Assembly: GCA_021208645.1 (NCBI GenBank)
Contig: JAJOJL010000060.1
Coordinates: 1 to 64,000 of the forward strand
DNA length: 64,000 bases
Reading direction: 5' to 3'
DNA from: Bacillus sp. (in: firmicutes)
GTDB lineage: Bacteria; Bacillota; Bacilli; Bacillales; Salisediminibacteriaceae
The position numbers and the translations under genes are program-made. The stretch's first letter is position 1, and the number at the start of each line of letters is the position of its first letter. Shown here piece by piece: positions 20,061-30,392 of the stretch. The notes beneath the pieces were generated by a model. That model was not told the origin of the DNA. It ran no database searches and was given only the letters and a program-made list of their open reading frames with translations.

Positions 20061-21401
20061 ATGTTACAGCAAAAAGATTCGGGGTCAGGTTTGTCTAATC
20101 GTGAACAATGGGTATCGAGAAATGGTTTTATCCTTGCGGCTGTCGGTTCGGCAGTAGGATTAGGGAACATCTGGGGTTTTTCTTTCGCCCTTGGTACACA
20201 AGGGGGAGCGGCATTTTTACTTATTTATCTTATTTGTATTGTTTTTGTTGGTTACCCATTAATGATGGCAGAATTCACTATCGGACGTAAGGCGCAAAGT
20301 GACACGGTTGGATCATTCCAAAAGCTTGCACCAGGAAAACCATGGTTTTTTGCAGGTATATTTGGTGTAATAGCATCATTTCTAATCATGGCGTTTTATC
20401 CTGTTATCGGAGCTTGGGTTTTAAAGTATATTCAAGTTTATCTTTTCGGTGGTATTGGGGCTACTGCTTCCGGGGATTTCTTCGGGGCTTTTACAACTTC
20501 CAATGAAGTATTCATATGGCACTTGTTATTTATGGGATTCACTCTAGGAATTGTTATTTTAGGCGTGAAATCAGGTATCGAGAAAGCCAATAAGATTTTA
20601 CTTCCTGCCTTAGCTATTATGATTTTAGGCTTAGCAGTTTTTGCCTTAACGCAAAATGGGGCATCTGAAGGATTGGCATTTATGTTTTCACCAACATGGG
20701 CATCTTTTACTAATAGTGGTGTTTGGTTGGCGGCTATGGGGCAAGCATTTTTCTCCCTTAGCTTAGGGATGGGCGCATTGATTACGTATGCAAGTTATTT
20801 AAAGAAAGAAGACCAACTTCCAAAAGCAGCGGGAACTGTTGTTACGTTAGATACGTTAATCGCTGTTATGGCAGGGGTAATGATTTTTCCAGCCGTATTT
20901 GCATTTGGGTTAGACCCGGCAGGCGGTGGAGGACTTGTTTTCGTAACGATGCCGAATGTTTTTGAATCCATGACTGGCGGAATTATTTTCGGATTAGTCT
21001 TCTATGTACTTTTAGCATTTGCAGCCATTTCTTCAGCTGTGTCCCTGTTAGAGGTACCGGTAGCTTATTTCATGAATAAGTTTCAGATTACTCGTAAACT
21101 ATCTACGTTGATAGTTGGTGGAATCATGTTCGTTACAGGATTACCGATTGCTTTCAACCTTTTCGGTTGGTACAACGTAGATAATGTGTATGGCCTTGCT
21201 GCTTCTTTCTTCCTGCCACTTGGGGGACTTATTATTAGCTTGTTTGTTGGCTGGGGATGGAGCAAAAACGAAGTGCTTAAGGATTCAGACTTTGGTCAAA
21301 GCACGATTGGGCAAGTTTGGATTTTCCTGCTGAAATTCGTAATTCCAGTCCTTATCACCGTTCTATTCATTCAAAAAGCAATGGAGTATCTAGGGTTCTA
21401 G
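20061..21401 (+). CDS. sodium-dependent transporter (NSS/SNF family)
   Basis: REQWVSRNGFILAAVGSAVGLGNIWGF signature. Confidence 0.92.
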   Translation: MLQQKDSGSGLSNREQWVSRNGFILAAVGSAVGLGNIWGFSFALGTQGGAAFLLIYLICIVFVGYPLMMAEFTIGRKAQSDTVGSFQKLAPGKPWFFAGIFGVIASFLIMAFYPVIGAWVLKYIQVYLFGGIGATASGDFFGAFTTSNEVFIWHLLFMGFTLGIVILGVKSGIEKANKILLPALAIMILGLAVFALTQNGASEGLAFMFSPTWASFTNSGVWLAAMGQAFFSLSLGMGALITYASYLKKEDQLPKAAGTVVTLDTLIAVMAGVMIFPAVFAFGLDPAGGGGLVFVTMPNVFESMTGGIIFGLVFYVLLAFAAISSAVSLLEVPVAYFMNKFQITRKLSTLIVGGIMFVTGLPIAFNLFGWYNVDNVYGLAASFFLPLGGLIISLFVGWGWSKNEVLKDSDFGQSTIGQVWIFLLKFVIPVLITVLFIQKAMEYLGF

Positions 21402-21408
21402 CGTGGAA

Positions 21409-21444
21409 CCGGGTGGTGCCTGTCACCACCCGGTTTTTGTCGAA
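21409..21444 (+). repeat. REP-A, terminator-like
   Basis: ccgggtggtgcctgtcaccacccggtttttgtcgaa. Confidence 0.95.
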
Positions 21445-21447
21445 ATG

Positions 21448-21473
21448 GAAGCGGGGGAACAGTCCCCTGCTTC
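21448..21473 (+). repeat. REP-B, abuts the truA stop
   Basis: gaagcgggggaacagtcccctgcttc. Confidence 0.9.
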
Positions 21474-22211
21474 CTAGAATTCAACCTTTTCTAAGTACAA
21501 CCCGTAAGGCTCAGCGATTCGGTCTCCTGTTTGATTTCGTTGTTTCGAAGCAAGGATGTCAGGAATTGAAGCTTGCGTTATGTCCCCTAAGCCAACACCA
21601 ATCAGCGTCCCTACCATTTTTCGCACCATATTATAAAGAAACCCGTTTCCGTTCACTCGTATTTCAATAAGCCCTTCGTTTTCTTCTATGTCTATGGAAT
21701 AGATTATTCGAACATTGGACTTCTTCTTCGATTTGGCATTAGTAAAAGCCGTAAAGTCATGCTCACCGATAAAATGAGAGCTTGCCTTACGCATTTCCGT
21801 AATATTTAAGGGTTTATTAACGTGCATGGTGTGTTTTCGTAAAAAGGGATTTAAGTAATCCTTATTCCATATCTTGTAAAGGTACGTTTTTGCCTTCGTA
21901 TTATACCTAGCATGAAACCGTTCTGGTGCTTCCGAAACGTGAGCAATGCTAATGTCCTGGGGCAAATAGTGGTTTAAATAAGATTTTATTTTTGCCTCGC
22001 TGAGCCGTGCTTTTGTATGGAAGTTCGCTACTTGCTCAAGGGCGTGTACCCCCGCATCGGTTCGGCTACTGCCAATGATCTCTATTTTTTCCCCAATCAT
22101 TTCAGATAACACATGTTCAATTTTTCCTTGAATCGTATTTTCCGTATTACCAAGGCGCTGCCACCCCTTATACCGACTACCATCATACTGAATGTTTAAC
22201 TTATAATTCAT
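21474..22211 (-). CDS. truA: tRNA pseudouridine synthase A
   Basis: NYKLNIQYDGSRYKGWQ; SSRTDAGVHALEQVANF; FLYNMVRKMVGTLIGVG. Confidence 0.92.
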   Translation of the reverse strand: MNYKLNIQYDGSRYKGWQRLGNTENTIQGKIEHVLSEMIGEKIEIIGSSRTDAGVHALEQVANFHTKARLSEAKIKSYLNHYLPQDISIAHVSEAPERFHARYNTKAKTYLYKIWNKDYLNPFLRKHTMHVNKPLNITEMRKASSHFIGEHDFTAFTNAKSKKKSNVRIIYSIDIEENEGLIEIRVNGNGFLYNMVRKMVGTLIGVGLGDITQASIPDILASKQRNQTGDRIAEPYGLYLEKVEF

Positions 22212-22212
22212 C

Positions 22213-22241
22213 GTGCCTGTCACCACCCGGAATTTGTCGAA
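22213..22241 (+). repeat. REP-A next to the truA start codon
   Basis: gtgcctgtcaccacccggaatttgtcgaa. Confidence 0.95.
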
Positions 22242-22460
22242 TACTACTTGTATTGGTTATTGTTTCCTTTGTCTTTAGGTTTAATAACTACAACTGAAAG
22301 GAAACCTATGATCCAACTTAGGTTAATTTTATCATAAGCGGAGAGGGCTTGCTTTATGTTGAGGTGGTTGGTTGCTCGGAGTGTTTTTGGATAGAAGGAT
22401 GGAGCTTTTTCTGACGAGCATGTTCGGGTGTGCACATGGATGGTGACATCGGGGGCTTGA

Positions 22461-22497
22461 CCACTGTCACCACCCGATGGCACCACCCGGTTTGTTA
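22461..22497 (+). repeat. REP-A degenerate/mosaic
   Basis: ccactgtcaccacccgatggcaccacccggtttgtt. Confidence 0.65.
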
Positions 22498-22501
22498 GGT
22501 T

Positions 22502-23284
22502 TTACCTCTGCCTCCAACCTTTTGTTCTCGTCAAGGACTTCCAGAATTCCTTTGCGACGCCTTCATATCCTGCTTGGGTAAGGTGGATGTCGAAGTCAGT
22601 AAGGTAAGTATCTGCATTTTTTTCTACTAAACTTGCGGTTGCCACAAAATGAACGTTGTCCATTTCTGTTGCCATCTGCTCTAGTGAATTGTTAAATTGA
22701 GTAGCAACTCGATCAAAACGATTTTTAAAAGAGTCGGGCTGGTCATATAAAAGAACGGGGTTATAGTAACCCATGACATAAATTTGTACGTCATTATCGT
22801 TAACGGATTGGATTGTATTAAGGATTGTTCGAGTATTAGCTAATGCTGTATTAATGACTGGTTGAATCCAAGAATCGGGTAAGCCAAGGAAAAGCAAAGG
22901 TAGGGCATCGTTGGCACCAATGTTTAGTGTAAGGATGTCGGCTTGCTGAACTTCCGCAACTATTGTAGCATTATTTAACTGACTCAAAACACTCCATGTT
23001 GTATAGCCTGGTACTGCAAAATTAGTCAATTCTGTAGTGTAGTTGGATTGCTCAAGACGGGCTTGTAAGTACTCAGGGTAACCATCCAAAAGTTGAAAAC
23101 TTCCGCCAGGCACAGGTGTGTAACCGGCTGCTAGTGAATCTCCCAGCGCCACAAACTGTAACGTATCATGTTTAACATTTTTTGCTGCAACCGCTGAAGG
23201 AGCAACTAACGAAAACAATAACAAAAGGGATACCATTACCAACAATGCTTGTCTACTTCGTTTTTGCTTTACCAAATAAAACAC
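22502..23284 (-). CDS. SGNH/GDSL family hydrolase
   Basis: FVALGDSLAAGYTP; NIGANDALP; DIHLTQAGYEGVA. Confidence 0.88.
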   Translation of the reverse strand: MFYLVKQKRSRQALLVMVSLLLLFSLVAPSAVAAKNVKHDTLQFVALGDSLAAGYTPVPGGSFQLLDGYPEYLQARLEQSNYTTELTNFAVPGYTTWSVLSQLNNATIVAEVQQADILTLNIGANDALPLLFLGLPDSWIQPVINTALANTRTILNTIQSVNDNDVQIYVMGYYNPVLLYDQPDSFKNRFDRVATQFNNSLEQMATEMDNVHFVATASLVEKNADTYLTDFDIHLTQAGYEGVAKEFWKSLTRTKGWRQR

Positions 23285-23544
23285 CTCTTTTTCTGAAAAG
23301 TTTAAATTTTAAAACTTTGAGTCTATGGATAAATTGTATTTCTCTTAATCTATCTTTTCAATTAAATCTGTACGACAAATTCAACTGATTTTTGCTATAG
23401 GAAATCCAAACTATAGGGAAAGATGGAACTATTTGGTCTTTTTTGCATCCAACTTAAGGTTTCGGCCCATGCCCTTCCATGTATACCCGAGAATTACTGT
23501 GAATATAGTAGATTGACAGCAATTATGGGGGGCGGGATGTGTAA

Positions 23545-25428
23545 ATGAAAGAGGCTGTTGAGGCTGAAATCAGTAGACTTGTTTCACAAATAAAAGAGGA
23601 CCAGAATCCAGATGGATCATGGTCCCATTGCTTTGAAACTTCAGTGGCCATAGATGCTTACATGATTATTTTGCTAAAATCACTCCGGTGGGATGATAAT
23701 GATCTAATTAGGAAGTTGGTGAGGAGGATTGAAGACAAGCAGTCCAATCATGGTTCGTGGAAGGCGTATCCTGATGAACAAGGGGGAAACCTTTCCTTAA
23801 CAATTGAAGCTTATTATGCCCTCCTTGCTTCTGGCGTTCGGAAAAAAACGGATGAGAATATGAAAAAAGCGGAAGTTTTCATTACGGGGAAAGGTGGCCT
23901 TAAGGAGGCTACTACCCTCACAAAGGTCATTTTAGCAGTTACAGGTCAATTACCATGGCCGAAGTTTATTCCAATACCAATAGAATTTTTGCTGCTGCCT
24001 CCTACTGCACCCATCAGCTTTTATGATTTCTCAGGATATGCTAGGGTTCATATCACTCCAATGCTAGTTGTTGCTGACAGGAAATTTGTTTTGAAAATGC
24101 CAGAATCAGCGGATCTTTCCCATTTAAACCTGCAAAGAGATGGGGGAGAGGATTGGTTTTTTCAAAAAAGAAGCCATGAATCTCGATCGTGTGTGGAATA
24201 TATTGAGCATACGGTAAAAAAATTGATCGGTTTGCCAAAGGAGCTACATGAAAAGGGTTTAAAGCGGGCCGAAAAATTCATGCTGAAAAGAATTGAAAAG
24301 GACGGAACCCTTTATAGTTACTTTATACCAACATTTCTAATGATATATGCCTTAATTGCCCTTGGCTATTCGAAAGAGGATAGGGTGGTAAAAAATGGGA
24401 TTAAAGGGTTAAAATCATTAGCTTGCGAAAGCCACGATCAAACGATGCTCCAACTAACTACCGCAGGTGTATGGAATACGGCTCTCCTGTCACATGCTCT
24501 GCAATCGGCAGGGGTTTCCTATAATGATCCTACAGTCAGCAAATCCCTTGAATATTTAGTGGAACGACAACATGAAAAGTACGGGGACTGGAAGATTCGC
24601 AATCCAAATGTATTACCAGGAGGATGGGGTTTTTCAAACATTAATACCATAAATCCAGATGTTGATGATACAACGGCCGCCTTACGGGCAATTCGCCGAT
24701 CTGCTGCAAAACAGGCAGACTACAAAGGAAGTTGGTATAAAGGAGTAAACTGGGTTTTGTCCATGCAAAATGATGATGGGGGCTGGCCTGCTTTTGAGAA
24801 AAATACGGACAATGAAATCTTAACTTGGCTTCCCATTGAAGGGTCAGAGCACGTGAGTATTGATCCGTCCAGTGCCGATTTGACGGGACGTACGTTAGAG
24901 TTTTTAGGTCGTGATATTGGGTTGACGGTGGAGCATCATCAAGTGAAAGACGCCGTAGCTTGGTTAAAGGAAAATCAAGAGAAGGACGGCTCTTGGTACG
25001 GACGGTGGGGAATTACGTATATTTATGGAACATGGGCCGCCGTTACGGGGATGAAGGCGGTGGGGGTCAGGAGTGACGATCCTTCAATTGGAAAAGGGGC
25101 TAACTGGCTGTTGAAGATTCAAAATAAAGACGGAGGCTGGGGGGAATCTTGTGGGAGTGATGTGGAGAAACGTTACGTTTCCCTTCGAGAGAGTACTCCT
25201 GTTCAGACGGCCTGGGCGTTAGATGCGTTGATAGCAGTATTTGATCAACCGACGGACGCCATCAATCGCGGGGTGGCTTGTTTACTCGATCTGCTACAAA
25301 AACGAAATTGGACCTATTCTTACCCGAACGGTGGAGGCCTGCCAGGCAGCTTTTATTTTTATTACCACAGCTATAATTTTATTTGGCCTCTCGTAACCCT
25401 AAGTCATTATATGAAGAAATACCAGTAG
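23545..25428 (+). CDS. squalene-hopene cyclase family (sporulenol/sesquarterpene-type) cyclase
   Basis: DVDDTTAALRAI motif; repeated QW motifs (QNDDGGWPAFE, QEKDGSWYGRWG, QNKDGGWGES). Confidence 0.88.
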   Translation: MKEAVEAEISRLVSQIKEDQNPDGSWSHCFETSVAIDAYMIILLKSLRWDDNDLIRKLVRRIEDKQSNHGSWKAYPDEQGGNLSLTIEAYYALLASGVRKKTDENMKKAEVFITGKGGLKEATTLTKVILAVTGQLPWPKFIPIPIEFLLLPPTAPISFYDFSGYARVHITPMLVVADRKFVLKMPESADLSHLNLQRDGGEDWFFQKRSHESRSCVEYIEHTVKKLIGLPKELHEKGLKRAEKFMLKRIEKDGTLYSYFIPTFLMIYALIALGYSKEDRVVKNGIKGLKSLACESHDQTMLQLTTAGVWNTALLSHALQSAGVSYNDPTVSKSLEYLVERQHEKYGDWKIRNPNVLPGGWGFSNINTINPDVDDTTAALRAIRRSAAKQADYKGSWYKGVNWVLSMQNDDGGWPAFEKNTDNEILTWLPIEGSEHVSIDPSSADLTGRTLEFLGRDIGLTVEHHQVKDAVAWLKENQEKDGSWYGRWGITYIYGTWAAVTGMKAVGVRSDDPSIGKGANWLLKIQNKDGGWGESCGSDVEKRYVSLRESTPVQTAWALDALIAVFDQPTDAINRGVACLLDLLQKRNWTYSYPNGGGLPGSFYFYYHSYNFIWPLVTLSHYMKKYQ

Positions 25429-25441
25429 CGGTGCCGGTAGC

Positions 25442-25471
25442 GGTGCCTGTCACCACCCGGTTTTTGTCGAA
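25442..25471 (+). repeat. REP-A (T-tract variant)
   Basis: ggtgcctgtcaccacccggtttttgtcgaa. Confidence 0.95.
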
Positions 25472-25514
25472 AGGCGTCCCCTCTCTCAGAGGAATGAGAA
25501 TATCTTTTCAATGA

Positions 25515-25553
25515 AAAATCCTCACAGTCTCTTATTGCCTCTGTGAGGATTTT
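25515..25553. terminator. bidirectional intrinsic terminator
   Basis: AAAATCCTCACAG ... CTGTGAGGATTTT between convergent genes. Confidence 0.8.
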
Positions 25554-25567
25554 CCTACTCTATTATT

Positions 25568-25897
25568 TTATTCCTGCTCAGCTTCTACTTTAAAAATCCA
25601 ATCCGTAATGAGTTCGGCAACTTCTTCAGAGACGAGACCTCCAGGCATGCTACCGATCCCTTCGTGTGTAGCATCAATAAATTCTTGTCTTGATAACCCT
25701 GTGTTAAGGAGTCCAGGGCCAGATGCTCCCTGCAAATCCCCGCCATGACATGCGATGCAAGCGCGTTGGTACATGTTTTCGGCAACTGCATATGGGTCAT
25801 CAGGATCTGGAGAAGATCCCCCATCTGAGCAGGCAGCCAAGAAAATGACTCCAAAGATTACCATGAATAATACTAAGAATTTTCGTGTGTTCATCAT
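25568..25897 (-). CDS. lipoprotein c-type cytochrome (c-551-like)
   Basis: lipobox FLAACSDG; CIACHGGDLQG haem motif; SMPGG. Confidence 0.85.
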   Translation of the reverse strand: MMNTRKFLVLFMVIFGVIFLAACSDGGSSPDPDDPYAVAENMYQRACIACHGGDLQGASGPGLLNTGLSRQEFIDATHEGIGSMPGGLVSEEVAELITDWIFKVEAEQE

Positions 25898-26058
25898 AGC
25901 TAGCACTTCCTTTTTAAACATATTGACATAATATATTTTAATAGATTAGTTGCTAGCATTGTTAAAGTAAGCATGTATATTTTATGACATTTTCATGCTC
26001 ATCCCATGACCAAGGTTTCCTCCTAATGTTTTAGCCGGCAAACCCCTTCCTGCTCCTT

Positions 26059-26709
26059 CTACCCATCCCACTCATTAGTCATAAACTTGAGTTCGTCTAT
26101 GTCATTAACAATGATAGTTGTAGAAGCGCAGTATGGTGATAAATCCTCTAACTGAGTAAGCCTTCCTCCTACTAAAATCGTCGCTTTATGAGGAATTTGT
26201 TCCATTACTTTTATGTGTTGAATCAGCTGCGGCAGGTGAATGGTCATGCTGGCAGAGAGGCCAATCACATTGGGTTTCCACTCCACCACTAGCTTTTCAG
26301 CATATTCTAGAGGGGTATTAGCTCCTAATAGCTTCGTCTCCCAACCCTTTTCTCGAAATATATTGGAGACCATGGTCACTCCTAAATCATGCTGCTCCTT
26401 TTCCACACAAAGAAATATGCCCTTTAACCTGTTTTTTCCTGAAAAAAGAGGTTGGTGCTGTTGTATGTATTCATGACAATACGTGTTGATTAAATATCTA
26501 CAAACATTGGAAGCCACATGCTCATCTGCAACAGTTATTTCTTGTTTCTCCCAGAGTAATCCAATGTATCGCATGGTTTCTGTAAGGAATTGGTAGACTT
26601 CGAACCGTTCTCTACCCTTTCCAATGTACTCCTTGAGTAATTTCATTGATTCATAGAAATCTCCTGATAAAAATACATCTGCTGTTGTATGAATTTGGTT
26701 TTTGGTCAT
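26059..26709 (-). CDS. cobalamin (B12)-binding domain protein
   Basis: EKEQHDLGVTMVSNIFREKGWETKLLGANTP; GLSASMTIHLPQL; ILVGG. Confidence 0.75.
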   Translation of the reverse strand: MTKNQIHTTADVFLSGDFYESMKLLKEYIGKGRERFEVYQFLTETMRYIGLLWEKQEITVADEHVASNVCRYLINTYCHEYIQQHQPLFSGKNRLKGIFLCVEKEQHDLGVTMVSNIFREKGWETKLLGANTPLEYAEKLVVEWKPNVIGLSASMTIHLPQLIQHIKVMEQIPHKATILVGGRLTQLEDLSPYCASTTIIVNDIDELKFMTNEWDG

Positions 26710-26770
26710 TATTGCCCCCCTTTAAGGGATTTAGGTAAAGAATAGGTACCTTTTATTATAACATACCCCT

Positions 26771-26796
26771 GCTGTCACCACCCGGTTTTTGTCGAA
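26771..26796 (+). repeat. REP-A 5'-truncated
   Basis: gctgtcaccacccggtttttgtcgaa. Confidence 0.85.
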
Positions 26797-26804
26797 CATA
26801 ACAT

Positions 26805-26822
26805 CGTGACAGGCACCACCCG
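26805..26822 (-). repeat. REP-A inverted-loop fragment
   Basis: cgtgacaggcaccacccg. Confidence 0.7.
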
Positions 26823-27067
26823 ATTACGTAATGGGCAAATAATGTCAGAGCGAAATAACCCCACCAACAACTGGATTATTTACGGATATCCCCAAATTCT
26901 TATTTAGAAAAAAGTAGTCTCTGAATTTTCATGAAAGTTTTCATAAAAAGTTTAAATTCGACAAAAATCCTTCTAATTCGATTATGATACGATGGTAAAA
27001 AGGAATTATAGTATTAACTTTATCCTATTGTTATAATAAATATATTGATGAAGGGATTTGTTTTTTT

Positions 27068-27637
27068 ATGTACAATCAAGTCGAAACCGTTGCAGATATG
27101 AATATTTTTAATCAAATTTGGATGGAATGTTGGTTGGAGAAAGGGTATATGTTGGATTTGTCTGATGACAATGTGGATCGCTTTATCATTCAGGATCTGG
27201 AAAAACGGAATATTGGTACCGTTGAATTTAAACCATACTTCGCTACACCAAAAAATAATATTAATCAAGTGTTCCCCTTTCATAAAATTGAACATATTGC
27301 CCATAACCCAGAAAAAGCAATTGAAGTGGATAAGGTTGCTATTTTAAGGCAGCATAGAGGAAAGAACCTGGAAAGGTTATTGTCTCTATGTGTCTACTAT
27401 TCTGAATTCTATCAGAAGGAGTATTGCGTTGTTTTATTAGAGAGACTTTTTTATAAGGCCCTAAAAAACTTTTATAAGGTCCCCCTAGAAACAATGTCTG
27501 ATCCCATTTATTATAAAGGGGATCATGTTATTCCAGTCATCATTTATGTTAATCATCTTTATTCTTACAAAGAACGTTATTCTTGGCTGGTAAACACGAA
27601 ACCAAAGTTTAAGAGAGTAACTTTACATCAGAAATAA
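27068..27637 (+). CDS. acyltransferase-like (possible GNAT fold) protein
   Basis: DKVAILRQHRGKNLERLLSLCVYYSEFY resembles an acyl-CoA binding core; weak. Confidence 0.35.
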   Translation: MYNQVETVADMNIFNQIWMECWLEKGYMLDLSDDNVDRFIIQDLEKRNIGTVEFKPYFATPKNNINQVFPFHKIEHIAHNPEKAIEVDKVAILRQHRGKNLERLLSLCVYYSEFYQKEYCVVLLERLFYKALKNFYKVPLETMSDPIYYKGDHVIPVIIYVNHLYSYKERYSWLVNTKPKFKRVTLHQK

Positions 27638-27650
27638 AGGGAGCAAAAGT

Positions 27651-30007
27651 ATGTTCAACAAGAGGTACCGACAGTTTGCTTACATTTTTATAACCAGTTT
27701 TATCGCATTGTTCTTAGGATGGATTCTTCTCTTTCAATCCAATCAAGCATATTTGGATTGGGGTGGGACGATCCTCCAAATCATTGCCTGCACCACAGCA
27801 ATCATTTGGCTAGGACTTACATATAGGAAAGATACAACAAAGACAAAGAATATTTGGCTGTTTCTCGGACTGGGGATTTTATCCTATTTGGTGGGCGGCC
27901 TTATTTGGATTTTCTACCAATTCATTTTGGGTGTAGATGCTGATTCAATAATTCTGCCGAAAGTGTTTTTTATACTCCAAAATGGTTTTTATATTGTTGC
28001 CTTGTTGCTAATGATGAATGTGATGAAAAAAAATAATCTCCTAACGTTCCGGTTTTTGTTTGATATATTAATTGTCATGTCCGTTGCAACGACATTTATT
28101 TGGTTTCTTATTTTAAATCCACTTTTAGAAAATATGGACAATCCTTTTTACATAATAAATTTCCTTTATCCTATTTTAGATTTAGGGGTGTTTGCGGGCG
28201 CGCTCAGTCTATTAATTGTTAGTGAATCGATTTTTAGTCGTAAAACATCTTACTTGCTTATTAGTGGGTTTTCCGTGCAAATAATCGCTGATTTAAATTT
28301 TTCTTATGTAAATGTGACTGAAATGTATGCTATGGGAAGTTTATCTGATCCTTTGTGGATCCTCTCAATATTACTAATTGGACTAGCAGGAGTATTTCAT
28401 GAGCCTAACTTAAAGAAGGAAAAGAAGCGAGTCTTAACTATAAACAAAAAAAGAACAAGTTTATTCAAACACAGTTTGCCATATATTGGGATAGTGTTAT
28501 TGTCTATCTTTGTAATTTCTCAGATAGTTCATATTGCGCCAATCGTTTTGGGCCTGTTCGTTTGTATTCTGCTAGTAATTCTAAGGCAATTATTTACTTT
28601 GCTGGATAATGATAGACTTGTTGCTGATTTAAATAATTTGAATGAAGAATTGGAAAATAAGGTCAAGGAGCGGACCAATCGTCTTGTAGAGATGGTAAAT
28701 AAGATGGAGCACCTTGCCTTCCATGATGTGATTACGGGACATTCCTAACCGCCGATATATGGAAAAAAAGGCTTGCGCAAGCCATAAAAAATGGAAGTAC
28801 TGGCCGGGGGAAGAAACTGGCTTTCCTATTACTTGACTTAGATCGCTTTAAACAAATTAATGATAGTCTTGGGCATTCCTCAGGTGACCTTCTTCTAAAG
28901 GAAGTGGGGAAAAGGTTAACTGAAGTAATGGAGCCAAATGAATTAGTTTGCCGAATTGGCGGAGATGAATTTGCTATCCTGATGGAGAATGCTCCAATGG
29001 ATAGAATTGCGGCAAAGGCAGAAAAGATTCTCCAGGTACTAGGTGAAGTTTATCATGTTACAAAGGTTGACCTTCATGTAACCCCTAGTATTGGTGTTGC
29101 TATTTATCCTGACCATGGGGAAAACTTTGAAGCGCTTCTTATGAAAGCAGATACGGCTATGTACAAAGTGAAAGACAACGGTAAAAATCATTTCCAGGTA
29201 TATAACGAATCAATGGATATGGAGCCAATGTTGACTTTGGAAAACTCGTTAAGAAAAGGTTTGGAAAAAGGAGAGTTCATTTTATATTATCAGCCACAAA
29301 TATCGTTGGAAGATGGTCATGTAACTGGGGCAGAAGCACTGATCCGTTGGAACTCACCTTCTCATGGAGTGGTTTCCCCAGGAGAGTTTATTCCTATGGC
29401 AGAAGAAACAGGGCTGATCATTCCGTTAGGGAATTGGGTTTTTAAGGAAGTTTGCAAGCAGTCTGTTGAATGGGAAAGGCTAGGATTAAAGGGGATAAGA
29501 GTATCTGTTAATATCTCTTCCATCCAATTTCAACAACTTGATTTCGTGGAAACACTGGCAGCCATTCTTGAGGAAACAAATGCGAATCCTAACTTAATTG
29601 AATTAGAAATTACTGAAAGTATTTCTATGGGAAGTATGGAGACGACTCTATTTCAATTGAATAAATTAAAGCAACTAGGTTTTCACATTGCTATGGATGA
29701 TTTTGGAACAGGGTATTCTTCTTTGCAATACATGAGTAATTTTCCAATTGACCGCTTAAAAATTGATCGTTCCTTTATTGATAAATTAAATTCGAACGAT
29801 AAAAATGACGCAGTTGTAAAGATGATTGTCTTGATGGCAAAAGCATTAAGCTTTAAGGTTATTGCTGAAGGGGTCGAACTGGAGAGACAGAAAGAAATCC
29901 TGAAGGAAATGGACTGTGATGAAATACAAGGCTACTACCTCAGCCACCCTTTACCGAAACTTGAATTTGAAGAATGGCTTCGTTTACACGAAAAAACAAT
30001 TAATTGA
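27651..30007 (+). CDS. membrane GGDEF-EAL protein, apparent frameshift(s) near 28735-28800
   Basis: multi-TM N-term; RIGGDEFAILME; EALIRWNSP; IAMDDFGTGYSSLQYMSNFPIDRLKID. Confidence 0.85.
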
Positions 30008-30008
30008 A

Positions 30009-30044
30009 CCGGGTGGTGCCTGTCACCACCCGGTTTTTGTCGAA
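30009..30044 (+). repeat. REP-A, terminator-like, 1 nt after a stop
   Basis: tga|a|ccgggtggtgcctgtcaccacccggtttttgtcgaa. Confidence 0.95.
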
Positions 30045-30392
30045 CGTAGAGTCGTATTAGGTACCACTAGTTTGAACCAAACCTACCATGAGCGTACGCT
30101 TTCATTATTTATTGACAGCATTATTTGAGAGGCAAACTCCAAGCAGTTGAGAAGCTATAGCCCCGATAGTTAGTTTTTGGAAGAACATATCAGTTTTTCC
30201 TATACCATTTCCATCGGTTGGATCCAATTCTACTGCCCTTGAGGGGACTCTAGAACGCTGATATAATAAATACAAATCAATGTCGGTAGATTTTGGAAGT
30301 TTAAAAGTTTCACAGACGTTAATAAATCAGTATACATTATTACATGTTCCATCATCATACGCATACTATTTTACAGAAAGGAGTGGTTACAG

